The notes under the pieces are model-generated. The model had not been told where the DNA came from. It made no database searches and worked only from the letters and a program-made list of their open reading frames with translations. DNA of 64,000 bases, taken from assembly GCF_020164555.1 (NCBI RefSeq), contig NZ_JAIQZB010000006.1:158461-222460 (forward strand), in the 5' to 3' direction. A program made the translations under genes and the position numbers. Below are positions 51,152 to 61,200 of this stretch, piece after piece (positions within the stretch are counted from its first letter, which is position 1; each line of letters begins with the position of its first letter). The DNA comes from Salegentibacter lacus (lineage in GTDB: Bacteria > Bacteroidota > Bacteroidia > Flavobacteriales > Flavobacteriaceae).

Positions 51152-52231
51152 ATGTTTTTAAAACACCTCTCTTTAGTTAATTATAAAAACCTGGATTCGG
51201 CTTCTTTCGAGTTTGATACAAAAATAAACTGTTTTGTTGGCAATAATGGCGTTGGTAAAACGAACGTTTTAGACAGTATTTATCATTTGGCTTTTGGGAA
51301 AAGTTATTTTAACCCAATTACCAGTCAAAACATTAATCACGAAGCCGATTTTTTTGTTGTTGAAGGGCATTTTGAAAAATCTGAAAAGGACGAACACATC
51401 TTAGTCAGTGCGAAACGCGGACAAAAAAAAGTAATTAAAAGAAATAACAAAGCCTACGAGAAATTCAGTGACCATATTGGGTTTATTCCTACCGTAATTA
51501 TATCACCCGCCGATCGTGACCTTATAATAGAAGGCAGTGAGACCAGACGAAAATTTATGGACGGGGTGATATCCCAAAGTGATAATGTTTATCTAAATAA
51601 ACTAATTCAATATGGTAAGATAAATGCACAGCGTAATTCCCTGTTGAAATACTTCGCAGCCAATCATAGTTTCGACCGCGATACTTTAGAAGTTTACAAC
51701 CTACAACTTAGCGAACTCGGCCAGTATATTTTCGAAAAGCGAAAAGACTTTTTAGAAGAATTTATTCCTATTTTTAATAAACGCTATGCCGATATCACGA
51801 AAAATAAAGAGCAGGTAGATATTAGCTACAAAAGTCAACTGTTTGATAGTGACTTAGCATATTTACTTGAAGCAAATCTTCAAAAGGATATGGCTCTACA
51901 ATACACCAGTGTCGGCACGCATAAAGACGATTTAAGTTTTGAAATTGAAGGTCACCCTATTAAGAAATTCGGCTCCCAGGGACAACAAAAATCTTTTTTG
52001 GTGGCTTTAAAACTCGCACAATTCGATTTTATAAAAGCTATAAGTAAAGTCAACCCAATTTTACTCCTCGATGATATTTTTGACAAATTAGACGAGCAAC
52101 GTGTGGCACATATTGTAGCTTTGGTAGCTACAGATCAACTTGGACAAATATTTATCAGCGATACGCATGCAGACCGTACAGAAGCCGTAGTAAAAAGCAG
52201 TAATCAATCTTACAAACTCTTTAAATTGTGA
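51152..52231 (+). CDS. recF: DNA replication and repair protein RecF
   Basis: A 359-residue SMC-like ATPase that loads RecA at gaps with RecO and Rec[21 protein letters not shown], Walker [41 protein letters not shown], the signature [20 protein letters not shown], and Walker [17 protein letters not shown] are all present. It diverges from the TPR gene. Its stop overlaps the next start (GTGA). Confidence 0.97.
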   Translation: MFLKHLSLVNYKNLDSASFEFDTKINCFVGNNGVGKTNVLDSIYHLAFGKSYFNPITSQNINHEADFFVVEGHFEKSEKDEHILVSAKRGQKKVIKRNNKAYEKFSDHIGFIPTVIISPADRDLIIEGSETRRKFMDGVISQSDNVYLNKLIQYGKINAQRNSLLKYFAANHSFDRDTLEVYNLQLSELGQYIFEKRKDFLEEFIPIFNKRYADITKNKEQVDISYKSQLFDSDLAYLLEANLQKDMALQYTSVGTHKDDLSFEIEGHPIKKFGSQGQQKSFLVALKLAQFDFIKAISKVNPILLLDDIFDKLDEQRVAHIVALVATDQLGQIFISDTHADRTEAVVKSSNQSYKLFKL

Positions 52232-52662
52232 ATAAAAAAATTCTTTTTTTCCTATTCGGAATCGTATTTTTAGGATGCCAGAAAAATAATCCTGAAGAAC
52301 AATTAGAACACCTTACAGGCTACTGGGAAATTGACCGTGTAGAAGTTTCTGAAGATTCAGTAATTAACTACAAGGTGAATGCCACGGTAGATTATATTGA
52401 ATTTGATGGCGAAGAAGGCTTTCGCAAAAAGGTTAAGCCGCAATTTGATGGCAGTTATAAGACTAGTGAAGATATAGAAGAAATTTCAGCACAAATAGAA
52501 AACGACAGTTTGCGTTTACATTACAAAACCCCATTTGACGAATGGACAGAGACCGTAATTTCTGCTGAAGAAGATAAGTTTAGTGTACTAAACCGGGATG
52601 GGAAAATTTACCATTATACAAAATTCACCTCCTTATTAGATGAAAATGAAGAAGAGAAATAG
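52228..52662 (+). CDS. Lipocalin-like lipoprotein, hypothetical
   Basis: A 144-residue protein with a lipobox in [12 protein letters not shown]. The mature part begins [18 protein letters not shown] and is beta-rich, like the lipocalin-like domains common in Bacteroidota lipoproteins. It starts with GTG, overlapping the recF stop by four bases, and its end overlaps the DUF721 gene by 23 bp. The ligand and role are unknown. Confidence 0.78.
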   Translation: MNKKILFFLFGIVFLGCQKNNPEEQLEHLTGYWEIDRVEVSEDSVINYKVNATVDYIEFDGEEGFRKKVKPQFDGSYKTSEDIEEISAQIENDSLRLHYKTPFDEWTETVISAEEDKFSVLNRDGKIYHYTKFTSLLDENEEEK

Positions 52663-52942
52663 TGAAAATCAAAGTTTAAGCGAAGTTTTAAAAGAATTTG
52701 TAGACCATAACAAACTTCAGGGTGGTCTTGATAAAGTTAGCGTTAAAGATGTCTGGTACCGGGAAATGGGACCTGCTATCGAAAAATATACTACAGCCAT
52801 CAAACTTCAAAACGAAACACTTTTCGTACAATTAAGTTCTTCGGTTTTAAGGGAAGAACTTAGTTACGGAAAGGAAAAAATCATTAACATGCTTAATCGG
52901 GAATTAGGAAAAGACCTGATTAAAAAACTGGTTTTACGTTAA
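52640..52942 (+). CDS. DUF721/DciA-like protein
   Basis: A 100-residue protein with SLSEVLKEFVDHNKLQGGLD, VKDVWYREMGPAIEKYTTAI and FVQLSSSVLREELSYGKEKI, the DUF721 pattern. In other bacteria DciA, which carries this domain, helps load the replicative helicase DnaB. Its place beside recF agrees with a replication role. The start overlaps the previous gene. Confidence 0.85.
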   Translation: MKMKKRNSENQSLSEVLKEFVDHNKLQGGLDKVSVKDVWYREMGPAIEKYTTAIKLQNETLFVQLSSSVLREELSYGKEKIINMLNRELGKDLIKKLVLR

Positions 52943-52952
52943 AAATATTTCA

Positions 52953-53525
52953 GTGCACCGTCATTTCAAAATCTATAAACCCTACGGGTATTTAAGTCAG
53001 TTTATCACCAATGAACGTCCCAGAAAGAAAAAGAAACTATTGGGAGATTTAGGCAATTTTCCAGAGGAAACGATGTCTGTTGGAAGGTTGGACCAGGATT
53101 CTGAAGGCTTGCTTTTTCTTACTACAAATGGCAAAATTAGCGCTGAAGTTAACAGGAATAAAATTGAAAAGGAATACTACGTTCAGGTTGATGGGAAAAT
53201 TACTTCTGAGGCTATTGAACAACTAAGAAATGGCGTAGAAATAGGCATCCACGGAAAAACCTATGACACCCTGCCCTGCGAAGCTTTTGTGTTAGATGAA
53301 AGACCTGAATTTCCTAAAAGAGCAAAGAAAATTCGCGATGAACGTCATGGCCCAACCAGCTGGATTTCGGTAACACTAATTGAAGGTAAATTCCGGCAGG
53401 TGAAGAAGATGACTGCTGCCGTGGGATTCCCTACTTTAAGATTGGTTCGTGTAAGAATTGGCAACGAAAAACTGAACGGAATGGATGCCGGCGAGGTTAT
53501 TGAACTTGCAGAATTCTCATATTGA
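52953..53525 (+). CDS. RsuA/RluE-family 23S or 16S rRNA pseudouridine synthase
   Basis: A 190-residue enzyme starting with GTG. The catalytic motif SVGRLDQDSEGLLFLTTNGK contains the nucleophilic Asp. YYVQVDGKITSEAIEQLRNG and LIEGKFRQVKKMTAAVGFPT with LVRVRIG complete the catalytic domain. It lacks the N-terminal S4 RNA-binding domain, like RluE. The modified nucleotide cannot be predicted. Confidence 0.92.
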   Translation: MHRHFKIYKPYGYLSQFITNERPRKKKKLLGDLGNFPEETMSVGRLDQDSEGLLFLTTNGKISAEVNRNKIEKEYYVQVDGKITSEAIEQLRNGVEIGIHGKTYDTLPCEAFVLDERPEFPKRAKKIRDERHGPTSWISVTLIEGKFRQVKKMTAAVGFPTLRLVRVRIGNEKLNGMDAGEVIELAEFSY

Positions 53526-53672
53526 TTTGTATTCTTTTGCATTAAGACATTTTTATCCTCAAATATCGTTTTTCTAAATTCATCTTTTCAGCTTTTAAAT
53601 TAGTTACAGCATTATTTAAGTTTATTTCCGAATAAGCTCATAAACCTTAACTTTGAATCTTTATTAAGATCT

Positions 53673-54464
53673 ATGCAAAAAGTAGAATTAAGAACGGTTA
53701 CGGTAACCCGGTATATCACTCCGCTTAGAGAAGGTGGCTCCTTACCGGCGCTCACCGAAGCCGATGATGACTTTAAATATGTATTGAAATTTAAAGGTGC
53801 AGGCCACGGCGTAAAAGCTTTAATCGCCGAGCTTTTGGGAAGTGAAATTGCCCGTGCTTTAGGTTTTAAAGTACCAGAACTTGTTTTCGCACATTTAGAT
53901 GAAGCTTTTGGAAGAACTGAAGGTGACGAGGAAATTCAGGATCTATTGCAGGCCAGTCAGGGTTTAAACCTGGCCTTACATTTTCTATCGGCGGCAATTA
54001 ACTTTGATCCTGTAGTGACTGAGGTTGATCAGTTTGAAGCTTCCAAAATTGTATGGCTTGATGCTTTTATCACCAACGTAGACCGTACATACCGAAATAC
54101 CAATATGCTTATCTGGCATAAAGAATTATGGCTTATAGATCACGGTGCTTCCTTTTATTTTCATCATTCCTGGACTAATGTAGAGGAAAAGGCCAAAACA
54201 CCTTTTAGTTTTATAAAAGACCACGTTTTACTACCTCGAGCAACTAAATTAAAAGAAGCTGATGATTTTTGTCGAAAAGTGATTACTTCGGAAAAAATTA
54301 AAGAAATTGTGTCGTTAATTCCATCTGAATGGCTACAATGGGAGGACACAGATGAAACTGAAGAAGAAATTAAAAAAGTATACGCGCAGTTTTTGACAAT
54401 ACGACTATTACATTCAGAAATTTTTATAAAAGAAGCAGAAAATGCAAGAAAAGCACTTATATGA
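53673..54464 (+). CDS. HipA-like kinase-fold protein (HipA_2 family)
   Basis: A 263-residue protein. YVLKFKGAGHGVKALIAELL would bind the nucleotide and EIARALGFKVPELVFAHLD matches HipA-type kinases. DAFITNVDRTYRNTNMLIWH resembles the catalytic loop (HDxNxxN-like, here NVDRTYRNTN), and LWLIDHGASFYFHHS carries the metal-binding Asp. The family is known from pairing with DUF3037 proteins, as here, where the next gene overlaps its end by 23 bp. It has no HipB-type HTH partner, so a classic toxin-antitoxin role is not implied. Confidence 0.85.
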   Translation: MQKVELRTVTVTRYITPLREGGSLPALTEADDDFKYVLKFKGAGHGVKALIAELLGSEIARALGFKVPELVFAHLDEAFGRTEGDEEIQDLLQASQGLNLALHFLSAAINFDPVVTEVDQFEASKIVWLDAFITNVDRTYRNTNMLIWHKELWLIDHGASFYFHHSWTNVEEKAKTPFSFIKDHVLLPRATKLKEADDFCRKVITSEKIKEIVSLIPSEWLQWEDTDETEEEIKKVYAQFLTIRLLHSEIFIKEAENARKALI

Positions 54465-54825
54465 ATATGCTGTAATTAGGCTGGTGCCTAAGGTTGAACG
54501 CGAAGAATTTCTTAACGTAGGGATTATTTTGTTCAGCAAGCAGGGAAAATATTTAAAGGCTTTATTTGAAGTTGATGAAACCCGTTTGCGTGTTTTCTGT
54601 AAAGACCTGGACAAAAAAGAAATTTGCTCCAATTTGGATTCCTTTAAAAAGATATCTGAAGGAAATAAAAATGGCGGCCCAATTGCCCAACTCGATTTAG
54701 CTTCCCGTTTCAGGTGGCTCACAGCGGTTCGCAGTTCTATAATTCAAACTTCACGACCACACCCTGGAATGACCAGTGATCTCGACAAAACCCTGAACCG
54801 GCTTTTTACTGAACTTGTATTATAA
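54442..54825 (+). CDS. DUF3037-family protein
   Basis: A 127-residue protein with LYEYAVIRLVPKVEREEFLN, VGIILFSKQGKYLKALFEVD and RFRWLTAVRSSIIQTSRPHP, which match DUF3037. It overlaps the HipA-like gene by 23 bp, and the two are translationally coupled. The function is unknown. It is often found with HipA_2 proteins, so a shared role is likely. Confidence 0.85.
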   Translation: MQEKHLYEYAVIRLVPKVEREEFLNVGIILFSKQGKYLKALFEVDETRLRVFCKDLDKKEICSNLDSFKKISEGNKNGGPIAQLDLASRFRWLTAVRSSIIQTSRPHPGMTSDLDKTLNRLFTELVL

Positions 54826-54831
54826 AAAAGA

Positions 54832-54943
54832 GATTATTTGAAGACTTGAAATTGTCATCCTGAACTTGTTTCGGGATCTAATTAGTTATAAAACTAGAAG
54901 CTGAAACAAGTCCAGCTTGACGACTCAACATTCTCAAATAATC
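54832..54943. repeat. Large nested palindromic repeat (REP-like) between convergent genes
   Basis: An outer stem, GATTATTTGA (54832-54841) with TCAAATAATC (54934-54943), encloses an imperfect inner inverted repeat of about 20 bp (54854-54872 with 54903-54922) built around TGAACTTGTTTC and GAAACAAG. I recall similar TGAACTTGTTTC repeats between genes in many Flavobacteriia. It may act as terminator for both DUF3037 and wrbA. Confidence 0.65.
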
Positions 54944-54970
54944 CCTTAATCCCTATTTAAGATCTATTTT

Positions 54971-55573
54971 CTAACTCTTAAACTTTTCCGCCATTTCAAC
55001 TGTTCTTTTAACCTGGTGTGTTACCGCTTTTTTAATATTATCACCCGGTGTATTTCCGTCGGCAGTTACACTTATTCCATAAGGATTTCCTCCGGCTTCA
55101 AACAGGCACGGATCGGTATAACCCGGAGCTACAATTATAGAACCCCAATGCATCACTGTCTTATAAAGCGAAAGCAAGGTGGCTTCCTGCCCGCCGTGTG
55201 GATTGGCTGCGCTGGTCATTCCGCTCACAATTTTATTAGCTAATTTTCCATTAGACCAAAGTCCGCCGGTAGTATCAAAAAATGCCTGTAATTGTGACGG
55301 TAAGTTTCCATATCGGGTTGGTGTACTAAAAATTATGGCATCTGCCCATTCAAGATCGTCAAGTTCTGCGGTTGGAAAATCTTTATTTTCAGCTACATAT
55401 TTTTTCCAGGCTTCATTCTGGTCTATAGCCTGTTGTGGGGCGGTTTCCTGAATTTTTTTAACTCTTACTTCTGCCGCTCCTGCTTTTTTGGCCGCTTCTC
55501 CGGCCCATTGCGCTAGTTGGTGATTTGTACCTGTGGCACTATAAAATATCACTGCTACTTTTGGTTGACTCAT
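54971..55573 (-). CDS. wrbA: NAD(P)H:quinone oxidoreductase WrbA
   Basis: A 200-residue flavodoxin-fold tetrameric quinone reductase. The FMN loop is AVIFYSATGTNHQLAQWAGE. DAIIFSTPTRYGNLPSQLQA, FFDTTGGLWSNGKLANKIVS and GMTSAANPHGGQEATLLSLY are the WrbA signatures, with the final PGYTDPCLFEAGGNPYGISV. It has its own gene-free upstream region, shared with no neighbour. Confidence 0.95.
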   Translation of the reverse strand: MSQPKVAVIFYSATGTNHQLAQWAGEAAKKAGAAEVRVKKIQETAPQQAIDQNEAWKKYVAENKDFPTAELDDLEWADAIIFSTPTRYGNLPSQLQAFFDTTGGLWSNGKLANKIVSGMTSAANPHGGQEATLLSLYKTVMHWGSIIVAPGYTDPCLFEAGGNPYGISVTADGNTPGDNIKKAVTHQVKRTVEMAEKFKS

Positions 55574-55658
55574 AATTTATCTTTTAAATCGATTAAGCTA
55601 TTCAGATAAATATAAAACAAAATAAAGCTAATAGTTTTAAGGTTATTATAAAATTGAA

Positions 55659-57377
55659 TTAAAATCCGGAGGCCTTCCCATCATAACTACGGGAATCTGC
55701 AGCGCCGTAAATTAAGTTACTCTCCCTATCTATATAAATTCCCATCGCCTGTCCCTGGTTACCGCCTTCATAAACTTCGTGTCCCATTTCTTCATAAATA
55801 CGTTTAGTATCGGGAGAAATACCCCAGTCTTCAAATCGAGTGCGATCGGGAAGCCATTGATGATGTATTCTAGGCGATTCAATAGCTTCAGCAACATTCA
55901 TTTTGTAATCTATAGTATTTACAATTACCTGTAGAACGGTGTTAATAATGGTTCTCCCGCCAGGGCTGCCAATTACCAAAAGTGGTTTTCCATCTTTTGC
56001 TACGATTGTTGGCGTCATACTGGAGAGCATCCTTTTTTCCGGAGCTACTAAATTCGGTTCTGTACCAATTAGGCCCCGTGTATCGGTATATCCGGGAATG
56101 GGGTTAAAATCGCCCATTTCATTATTAAGCAGAAAACCTGCACCCTCTACTACGATTTTAGAACCATAACTTCTTTCTAAGGTATAGGTTAGAGAAACCG
56201 CATTTCCTTCCTTGTCTACAACTGAAATATGCGTGGTTTGCGGACTTTCATATTGTAAATGTGCATTATTAAAATTAGCAGAATCACTTATAGAAGCTCT
56301 TTTAATCTCAATACCTTCCTGAAGTTCCGCAGCATATTCTTTAGAAATAATTTTTTCAATAGGCATTTCGGAATTAAAATTAGGATCTCCCAGATATAAT
56401 GCCCTATCGGCATAAGCTCTTCTCATTGCTTCGGTGAGCAAATGTAGGGAAGCCGCCGAGTTATGGCCTGCTTCTTCAATATCAAAACCTTCAAGAATAT
56501 TTAGCATTTCTATAAGCGCTACTCCCCCGGAACTTGGCGGTGGCATTGCCACAATTTCGTGCCCGCGATAAGTGCCGGTAACGGGCTCCAATTCTTCAGC
56601 TTCATATTTAGCAAGATCTTCTTTGGTTATTAGTCCGCCGTGTTCTTCCATAAAATTGGCTATCAGCGCTGCGGTTCTTCCTTTATAAAAACCATCTGCA
56701 CCACTTTGTTGAATTCTTTTTAATGTTTCAACAAGATCGGGTTGTTTCCAGATTTCCCCGGGTTTATAAATCTCATCTCCGTTTTTAAGAAAAGCTTCAG
56801 CAGTAGCCGCATACAATTCGTCATCTTTTCGGTTTTTTATCCAATTTAAAAACCAATTCATATTATAGGTAGATTCAAAGCCGTTATCAGCCAGTTCTAT
56901 GGCAGGTTGTAAAAGTTCTTTCCAGGGTAAACTTCCCATTTTTTGATGGGCCATATAAAGTCCCGCGACGGTACCGGGCACCCCAACGGAAAGTAAACCT
57001 TCGTGATTAGAATTATCTTTAATTTTTCCGTCTTCACCTAAAAACATATCCAAGGTTGATGCTAAGGGTGCTTTTTCTCGAAAATTGAATGAGGTTTTAT
57101 GTCCATCGCTGCCGTAATAAACCAGGAAACCACCTCCACCAAGATTCCCGGCAGAAGGTAAAGTAACGGCAAGTGCAAAAGCTGTAGCAATGCTGGCATC
57201 TATGGCATTCCCTCCCCTGGCCAGAATATCACTTCCAACTTCTGAAGCCAGGTAATGACTGGTTACCACCATCCCATTTTCTGCCCTAACAGGGGTGCGA
57301 CCAGATTGTGAGAAAGTTGGAAAATAAAGACTGAAAGCCAGAAATAGGCAGAGCAAAAATTTAAACTTTTGTTTCAT
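55659..57377 (-). CDS. ggt: Gamma-glutamyltransferase
   Basis: A 572-residue exported Ntn hydrolase that cleaves gamma-glutamyl bonds of glutathione. It has a signal peptide (KFLLCLFLAFSLYFPTFSQS). The autocatalytic nucleophile is Thr381 in TTHISVVDKEGNAVSLTYTL. The large subunit has GNAIDASIATAFALAVTLPS, GNLGGGGFLVYYG and MPPPSSGGVALIEMLNIL, and the small subunit has SSMTPTIVAKDGKPLLVIGS followed by PGGRTIINTVLQV. The length is standard. Confidence 0.96.
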   Translation of the reverse strand: MKQKFKFLLCLFLAFSLYFPTFSQSGRTPVRAENGMVVTSHYLASEVGSDILARGGNAIDASIATAFALAVTLPSAGNLGGGGFLVYYGSDGHKTSFNFREKAPLASTLDMFLGEDGKIKDNSNHEGLLSVGVPGTVAGLYMAHQKMGSLPWKELLQPAIELADNGFESTYNMNWFLNWIKNRKDDELYAATAEAFLKNGDEIYKPGEIWKQPDLVETLKRIQQSGADGFYKGRTAALIANFMEEHGGLITKEDLAKYEAEELEPVTGTYRGHEIVAMPPPSSGGVALIEMLNILEGFDIEEAGHNSAASLHLLTEAMRRAYADRALYLGDPNFNSEMPIEKIISKEYAAELQEGIEIKRASISDSANFNNAHLQYESPQTTHISVVDKEGNAVSLTYTLERSYGSKIVVEGAGFLLNNEMGDFNPIPGYTDTRGLIGTEPNLVAPEKRMLSSMTPTIVAKDGKPLLVIGSPGGRTIINTVLQVIVNTIDYKMNVAEAIESPRIHHQWLPDRTRFEDWGISPDTKRIYEEMGHEVYEGGNQGQAMGIYIDRESNLIYGAADSRSYDGKASGF

Positions 57378-57522
57378 ATTTTAGGAGCTTGGATTAAAAA
57401 CTTAGTAAGAAATAGGGAAGCATTAAATTACCCCGTAGGGTGCAATTCACAATCTAAAATCTTGAGTAAACCTAAATAAAAAGGCGTGAAGAAACAAGAT
57501 CGAAAAATAAAATAAGAGGAAA

Positions 57523-58089
57523 TTAACTATTCTCTGGAATTACGGAAGTTTCTCTGAATACAAGACCAAAAAATTCAAAAGTCTCTTGAGCTTTTTTTGA
57601 AGCAACAGCGATTTGAGTTTCGGTGAAATTTTCTGCTTTAAGTTCCTTTACAAATTTGTTCCAGGATTTTACGCCATCGCGATCGCCATTAAAGAAATGC
57701 GGAGCAGCAATATTCGCCAATTCAGGACAATTTGAAATTTCTTTAGAAATATACATTCCACCTAAGGCAGAACCCAAAACTACATAAGCTGCCCCCAAAG
57801 CTTCCTCGTAAGAAGTTATACTGAATTTACCCTGAAATGCTTCAGAAATTGAAGTATCAACACCTAAATTTTCAAGATCTATTGCCAGTTGATTGCTTTT
57901 ATCTGATTGATAAGAAGGAATATATTTTGAAATTTCAGCTTCAGTAACATTATAAGCGATAAAATTTTGAAGCAATAGAAGTTTATAGTCTTCCAGACTT
58001 ATTTCGTGAGAAATAATCTGGCCGGCAAGGTTTTCTTTCTCTAGCTCCTCGTGAAGCTTTTTGGTGGAATTTCTAAGGCTATTCAGCAT
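57523..58089 (-). CDS. Biliverdin-producing heme oxygenase
   Basis: A 188-residue all-helical protein. The proximal heme-ligating His is in STKKLHEELEKENLAGQIIS. FIAYNVTEAEISKYI and EALGAAYVVLGSALGGMYIS form the distal helix with the GSALGG turn. It opens heme to biliverdin, iron and CO. In many bacteria this enzyme is encoded beside bacteriophytochromes. Here the next gene upstream is the CheB-CheR-PAS kinase, which has no visible bilin-binding GAF/PHY region. Confidence 0.87.
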   Translation of the reverse strand: MLNSLRNSTKKLHEELEKENLAGQIISHEISLEDYKLLLLQNFIAYNVTEAEISKYIPSYQSDKSNQLAIDLENLGVDTSISEAFQGKFSITSYEEALGAAYVVLGSALGGMYISKEISNCPELANIAAPHFFNGDRDGVKSWNKFVKELKAENFTETQIAVASKKAQETFEFFGLVFRETSVIPENS

Positions 58090-58232
58090 CTTCTACATTA
58101 AATTTATCAAGGTTCTTCAGAATCTGCTGCAAGATAACTCAGTTAACTTGTTTTTCAATGAAATGAATTCTTTTTCGCAATTTCCAATTATAAAACTTTT
58201 CAAGAAACAAAAGTTGCTAAAAGCTATTCAGG

Positions 58233-61200
58233 CTATGCTTTCAATTTAAAGTAAAAAGTACTACCTACCCCAACCTGGCTTTCTACCCAAATAGTTCCTT
58301 CGTGTAGTTGCACAATTTTTTCTACGTGAGCAAGTCCCACTCCCGTACCTTCGTTTTCGTTGGTTTCTTTGACCCGGTTAAATATGGTGAAAATATTCTT
58401 TTTGTCTTCCTCTGAAATTCCATAGCCGTTGTCTGTAACCGAGAAAACCCAATGCTTTCCTTCTTTGTAAGAAGCAATGCGTACATCTGGATCTCTATCT
58501 TTTGGAGTATACTTAATAGCATTACTAATTAGGTTTTGAAAAAGAAGGCGTAATTCTACTTCGTGCCCCATAATCTTTGGGAGTGCGCTAGCGTTAACTT
58601 TTGCATTGGTATCCTTTATTCTTTTACCAAGATCATACTTTACTACTTCAACAATCTCCTTAACGTTTACCAAGGTTTTCTCACCATTTCGACCAATTCT
58701 GGAGTGCTCGAGCAATGCTTTAATTTGTTCTGAAAGTCTTGTAGAAGCATCTTTTATATACTTAATGTAATTTTTTCCTTTCTCGTCGATCTGACCTGCA
58801 TAGATTTTACCAAGTACATCACTACCAAATTTAATGGTTGAAAGAGGTTCTTGAAGGTCATGCGAACAGATTGAAACAAATTGCTCCAGGTCTTTATTAG
58901 CTCGCTCTAAATCATCGTGTTGCTGCATCAGGCGTTGTTCGGCAAGTTTTAGATCTGAAATATCTACACAAGTATATCTTATGGTCACCATCCTACCATC
59001 TAAATCTTTTTCTGCAGTGGCATTTAGAATTACCGGAAGTAAATCTCCATTAGCAGTAAGCATATCCTGCTCCATATTGACTATGGCGCCGGTATCTTTA
59101 AATTCCTTATTCGATTTTAATGCTTTAAGTTGAGACTCCTCGTTGTAAAGATCATAGATAGGTTTATCTATAAGATCCTCTTTAGATTCATAGCCCAGCT
59201 TTGTAACCGCCATTTCATTGCATTGTACAATAAGTTGTGTTTGCGGATCTACACTAATATGAATTACCGGGTCTTCTTCATAGAAAGATTTAAAACGTTT
59301 TTCACTGGCTATTAATCTTTCTTTAGATCGTTGCAACAAACCAACGTCTATAAAAGTAATTACCACTCCGTTAATTTCATCGTTAGAATTCATATAAGGA
59401 GAAATTCTTCGCAGGTAATAAGAACCATCTTTAGTCATTACCTGCTTTTCCAGAATCTTGCCTGTCCTTAACACTCTCTTACATCGGGTTATGAGATTGC
59501 TTTTACCCATACTGGAAGTAAAGTGCTCTATTGGCCTGCCTTCATCTGAATCTATAAGATTAAAATGCCTCTGAATTGCCGGTGTAAATTTCCTGATTCT
59601 TAAATCCTCATCGAGAAAGATCACCCCAATTTCAGTGCTTTCAAGCATATTATTCATATCGGCATTTAATGCTGCCAGGTCTTCTACTTTTTGAAGGTTT
59701 TCAGCATTTACCGTATTAATTTCTTCATTTACACTTTGTAGCTCTTCATTCGTGCTTTGCAGTTCTTCGTTAGAAGCCAGTAATTCCTCATTAGCCGCCT
59801 GCAATTCTTCATTACTGGTTTCAACCTCCTCCATAGAAGTTAGCAATTCCTCCTTGGCCTCCTTTAGTTCCTCTTCGAGATCTGCTACATATTCTTTGGT
59901 ACGATTGGTAAGGGTAAGTTTATCGAGGGTTTTAACCGTTTCCAGGTCTATTTCCTTCTCGATAAATGTAATTACAAAACTCTCGTCAGAATCCTCATTT
60001 TTTAAATGATAAGGTTTTACGATGATATCTACTGATCTTTGCTCATTATTATGCTCAAACGTAGCATCCTCGTATCTAAGTTTTTCATTATTTCTTTTAG
60101 CCTTTTTTAAGGTGCTCTGAATAATATATTTTAGATCGGCTCCCAGCATATCTAGCAGATTTACCGAAAACCCACTAACCGGTAAATTAGCATACCTCTT
60201 AAATTCTCCCACTGCCTGGAGAATATTAAAATCTTTATCTACAAACACAGTGGCACCACCAAAAGTCTCTAGAATGCTTTCGTTTAATTCTTCGGCAAGT
60301 TTATTTTTCACCGGGCTTGAAGATTTTCTATAAGATGGTCTTTGAACTTCCCGGGTTCCGGCAGGCAAATTACTTGTGGTAGTGGCCTGCGAGATATTTG
60401 AGTTTAAACGCTTATTGGTATTTTCGTTCTGATATATTTTTAATGCCCTATCTATAACTTTAAAGTTATTCTTCTGAGACGACACATTTTCACTGGTTCC
60501 TAAAACTAAAATACCACCAACTTTTAATGAGTATTGTAAAAAGTTTAAAGCTTTGTTCTGAATTCCGGGTTGGAAATATATCAGCAGGTTTCGGCAAGAA
60601 ACCATATCCATATTATTAAAAGGCGGATTTTTAATAATATTATGCCTTGAAAACACCACCATTCGGCGCATTTTTTCAATCACCTTGTAACCGTCGGGTT
60701 TACTAATGAAGTATTTCAGCAATAATTCTGAATCAATATCGGCAACGATACTTTCAGGATAGAAAGCTTCACTTCCTATCTCCAGGTGCTTTTGCGATAT
60801 ATCGGTAGCGAAAATCTTTAGATCAACACTTTTTTTCTGGCGCTCAATTTCTTCATTTATAATCATCGCAAAAGAATAGGCCTCTTCACCACTACTGCAG
60901 GCAACATTCCATAATTTTATAACTTCTCCGTCCTTTTTCTTTTCTACCAGTTTTGGAATTACATCTTCCCTAAGTTTTTTCCAGACTTTATCGTCCCTGA
61001 AAAACTTGGTAACCCCAATTAGAAATTCCCGATGTAATATTTCTGCTTCTTCCTCATTATTCAATAAAAACTCATGATAATCTGAAAGGCTATTACATTT
61101 ACAAACATTTACCCTCCTGGCAATTCGCCTGGCAAGTGTAGCATGTTTATATTCCCTGAAATCAATCCCGGTCTTTTCGTCTATAAAGCGAAGAATTTTC

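Noticed and set aside
53673..54464. Classic HipAB toxin-antitoxin pair
   Set aside because: No HipB-type HTH gene is adjacent. The partner is a DUF3037 protein, and the kinase belongs to the shorter HipA_2 type.
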